From positions 1-6,673 of the forward strand of contig JALTKC010000138.1 of NCBI GenBank assembly GCA_027076245.1: a stretch of 6,673 nt of DNA, written 5' to 3'. Source of the DNA: Gammaproteobacteria bacterium. Lineage in GTDB: Bacteria > Pseudomonadota > Gammaproteobacteria > GRL18. The notes below the pieces were generated by a model, which saw nothing but the letters and a program-made list of their open reading frames with translations, had not been told where the DNA came from and searched no databases. Position numbers and translations under genes: made by a program. Shown here piece by piece: positions 5,745 to 6,673 of this stretch (positions within the stretch are counted from its first letter, which is position 1; each line of letters begins with the position of its first letter).

Positions 5745-6374
5745 TTAGTCCTTGTCCATCCGAAAATTACCACCACTGACATAAAACTCAATAAGTTCCT
5801 GCTTTTGTTTTTCACTGAGTTTATTAAACTTTTTCTTCATTTTTCGGGGCATGTGCCGTTTTTTACCGGATAATTTTTCAAAAGTACGGGTAAGATACTC
5901 ACGGGGCTGACCCGCCAGTAATGCGGCATCATCATCCGGATTGGTACCACCGTCAGAATGACACTTCTCACATCTTCGTCTGTGCAGACGCGCGCCCCTT
6001 TTGGCCAGTTTTGCATTAACGGGCTCTTTATGAAGCCTGTATGGCTGTGCAGAATAATACTTTGCCAGAGCCTCAATGTCTGCATCACTTAAATCCCCTG
6101 CAATGGTATTCATATCCGTTGCTTCACCTTTGTCCGGTTTAAAACGCTCTGCAGGGCGTTTATGTTCTTTAAAATCCGTTAAAATATGCTCTAGCAACTC
6201 TTCAGAAAATCCGGCAATATTGGGCACTCTGGGGTACTTGCTGTTACCATCCTCACCATGACAGGAAGCACATTTATCTCTGACAATATCTGAAACACCA
6301 GCCATAAGTGGCTGAGTCAGAATATTCAACACAACAGCCATGATCATACTGCCTGCTATTCTTTTATTTAGCAT
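5745..6374 (-). CDS. Periplasmic diheme cytochrome c, cytochrome c4-like
   Basis: A 209-residue precursor. Residues 1-25 form a signal peptide (MLNKR, then a hydrophobic core) with likely cleavage after PLMA. The first cytochrome domain has CASCHGEDG (35-43) and probable distal ligand Met88, followed by the family phrase GDLSDADIEALAKYYSAQP (93-111). The second has CEKCHSDGG (135-143) and probable ligand Met175. Two fused class I domains with this layout define cytochrome c4, a soluble or membrane-associated carrier that feeds terminal oxidases or reductases. The second domain is unusually basic, with HRRR just before the heme site and a Lys/Arg-rich stretch at 170-191. The start is ATG 6374-6372, because AAGGA lies 8 nt upstream. 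An in-frame TTG at 6413 would add LKR repeats in front of the signal peptide and has no ribosome site. It is convergent with the tetraheme cytochrome gene and divergent from the TetR gene. Confidence 0.92.
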   Translation of the reverse strand: MLNKRIAGSMIMAVVLNILTQPLMAGVSDIVRDKCASCHGEDGNSKYPRVPNIAGFSEELLEHILTDFKEHKRPAERFKPDKGEATDMNTIAGDLSDADIEALAKYYSAQPYRLHKEPVNAKLAKRGARLHRRRCEKCHSDGGTNPDDDAALLAGQPREYLTRTFEKLSGKKRHMPRKMKKKFNKLSEKQKQELIEFYVSGGNFRMDKD

Positions 6375-6383
6375 TTTCTCCAT

Positions 6384-6410
6384 CCTTTTGAGCCGTTTCA
6401 GCCGTTTTAA
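6384..6410 (-). repeat. Three tandem 9-bp units in the leader of the diheme cytochrome gene
   Basis: On the minus strand the units TTAAAACGG, CTGAAACGG and CTCAAAAGG follow each other, ending 9 nt before the ATG at 6374. Read in frame from an upstream TTG they would encode LKR three times. The last unit supplies part of the AAGGA ribosome site. Confidence 0.6.
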
Positions 6411-6416
6411 CAAAAC

Positions 6417-6445
6417 ATAATGGTTACCACACAGATTTTAAACAA
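6417..6445 (-). promoter_or_regulatory. Candidate promoter for the diheme cytochrome gene
   Basis: TTGTTT (6445-6440, minus strand) and CATTAT (6422-6417) are separated by 17 bp. They match three and four of six consensus bases. A start near 6410 would put the 9-bp repeats in the leader and exclude the TTG at 6413 as start codon. No FNR-like site was recognised beside it. Confidence 0.35.
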
Positions 6446-6448
6446 TTT

Positions 6449-6477
6449 ATGAACCGAACGCGGTTTTCACTTATAAT
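6449..6477 (+). promoter_or_regulatory. Promoter of the TetR-family gene
   Basis: TATAAT at 6472-6477 is a perfect -10. At 17 bp spacing the -35 position reads ATGAAC, a partial match. Transcription would start near 6484, leaving a leader of about 24 nt with AGGA 7 nt before the ATG. Confidence 0.6.
6452..6465. promoter_or_regulatory. Candidate operator: AACCG-4-CGGTT inverted repeat in the TetR promoter
   Basis: AACCG and CGGTT form a perfect 5-bp inverted repeat around AACG, mostly within the spacer between the -35 and -10 of the TetR gene. It is also just upstream of the candidate promoter of the divergent cytochrome gene. TetR-family repressors often bind such palindromes in their own promoter and control the divergent neighbour. 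The assignment is inference from position. Confidence 0.4.
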
Positions 6478-6507
6478 ACTATAAATTCAAACCTGGCAGG
6501 AATCATT

Positions 6508-6673
6508 ATGGCCCGACGCAGTGATCACACCCGCGAAGAACTTACAGAACTGGCTTTGAGTTCTGCTGAGGAATTATTAAACAGCAAACCGGCCAGTGCG
6601 CTCAGTACCCGGCAGATTGCAACCAAAATGGGTTATACCGTTGGTACCCTCTACCAGATTTTTAAAAACCTGC
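6508..6673 (+). CDS. TetR-family transcriptional regulator, N-terminal part (3' end outside window)
   Basis: The first 55 residues of a regulator, open to the window edge. The start ATG has AGGA 7 nt upstream and a perfect -10 further up. After a basic start (MARRSDHTREEL) comes a first helix (ELALSSAEELL) and then the helix-turn-helix LSTRQIATKMGYTVGTLYQI (residues 32-51) followed by FKNL. This fits the TetR pattern of IAxxxG, then a turn, then GTLYxxFxNL. The recognition helix GYTVGTLY belongs to a recognisable TetR subgroup, but the ligand-binding domain lies outside the window, so the inducer cannot be told. It is divergent from the diheme cytochrome gene with 133 bp between the starts, and control of that gene is possible. 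Confidence 0.88.
   Translation, partial: MARRSDHTREELTELALSSAEELLNSKPASALSTRQIATKMGYTVGTLYQIFKNL

Noticed and set aside
5715..5762. Inverted repeat CGGATGGA / TCCATCCG between the convergent cytochrome genes as a bidirectional terminator
   Set aside because: The arms are only 8 bp and lie 32 nt apart, with no T-run after either, and one arm is inside the coding region of the diheme cytochrome.
6375..6413. TTG start giving a 13-residue LKR-rich extension to the diheme cytochrome
   Set aside because: There is no ribosome site, and it would put a long charged stretch before an otherwise normal signal peptide. ATG 6374 has AAGGA at 8 nt.

Overview
The window reads as chromosomal DNA of a moderately AT-rich gammaproteobacterium with motility and a flexible respiratory chain. 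The support is a chemotaxis-receptor tail of the type common in gammaproteobacteria, a NapC-type membrane tetraheme cytochrome, a cytochrome c4-like diheme cytochrome, and a Lys-rich N-terminal module seen in gammaproteobacterial membrane proteins. The species cannot be named from the sequence. There is no transposase, integrase, CRISPR array, tRNA or rRNA.

Layout: (1) Positions 2-379 (+) hold the last 125 residues of a methyl-accepting chemotaxis protein. (2) 402-709 (-) holds two tiny reading frames that overlap by one base (TGATG); they are either a two-gene micro-operon or one small gene broken by a frameshift. (3) 769-1422 (-) is a membrane methyltransferase-like protein of the isoprenylcysteine methyltransferase/NnrU/MddA superfamily, with a probable promoter of its own. 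(4) 1495-4599 (-) is a 1034-residue single-pass membrane protein of unknown function. It has a small N-terminal cytoplasmic domain, one membrane helix, and a very large periplasmic part whose C-terminal half appears to be two diverged copies of one module of about 280 residues. (5) 4600-5127 has no gene but is rich in symmetry: a perfect 15-bp inverted repeat built on a TCATGAC motif, a 9-bp direct repeat at 22-bp spacing, a 90-bp imperfect palindrome with a C7 loop, and a 7-bp hairpin next to the cytochrome gene. (6) 5128-5703 (+) is a NapC/NirT-family tetraheme cytochrome. (7) 5745-6374 (-), convergent with it, is a diheme cytochrome c of the c4 type. (8) 6508 to the end (+) is the N-terminal DNA-binding domain of a TetR-family regulator, cut by the window edge and divergent from the diheme cytochrome.

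The two cytochromes could form one electron path, from the quinol pool through the NapC-like protein to the diheme cytochrome and on to an unseen acceptor. The acidic tail of the first and the very basic second domain of the second fit docking by charge, but this is inference. The most original items are the duplicated periplasmic protein and the cluster of palindromes in front of it. I see no clear defence system or other fully new machinery here.
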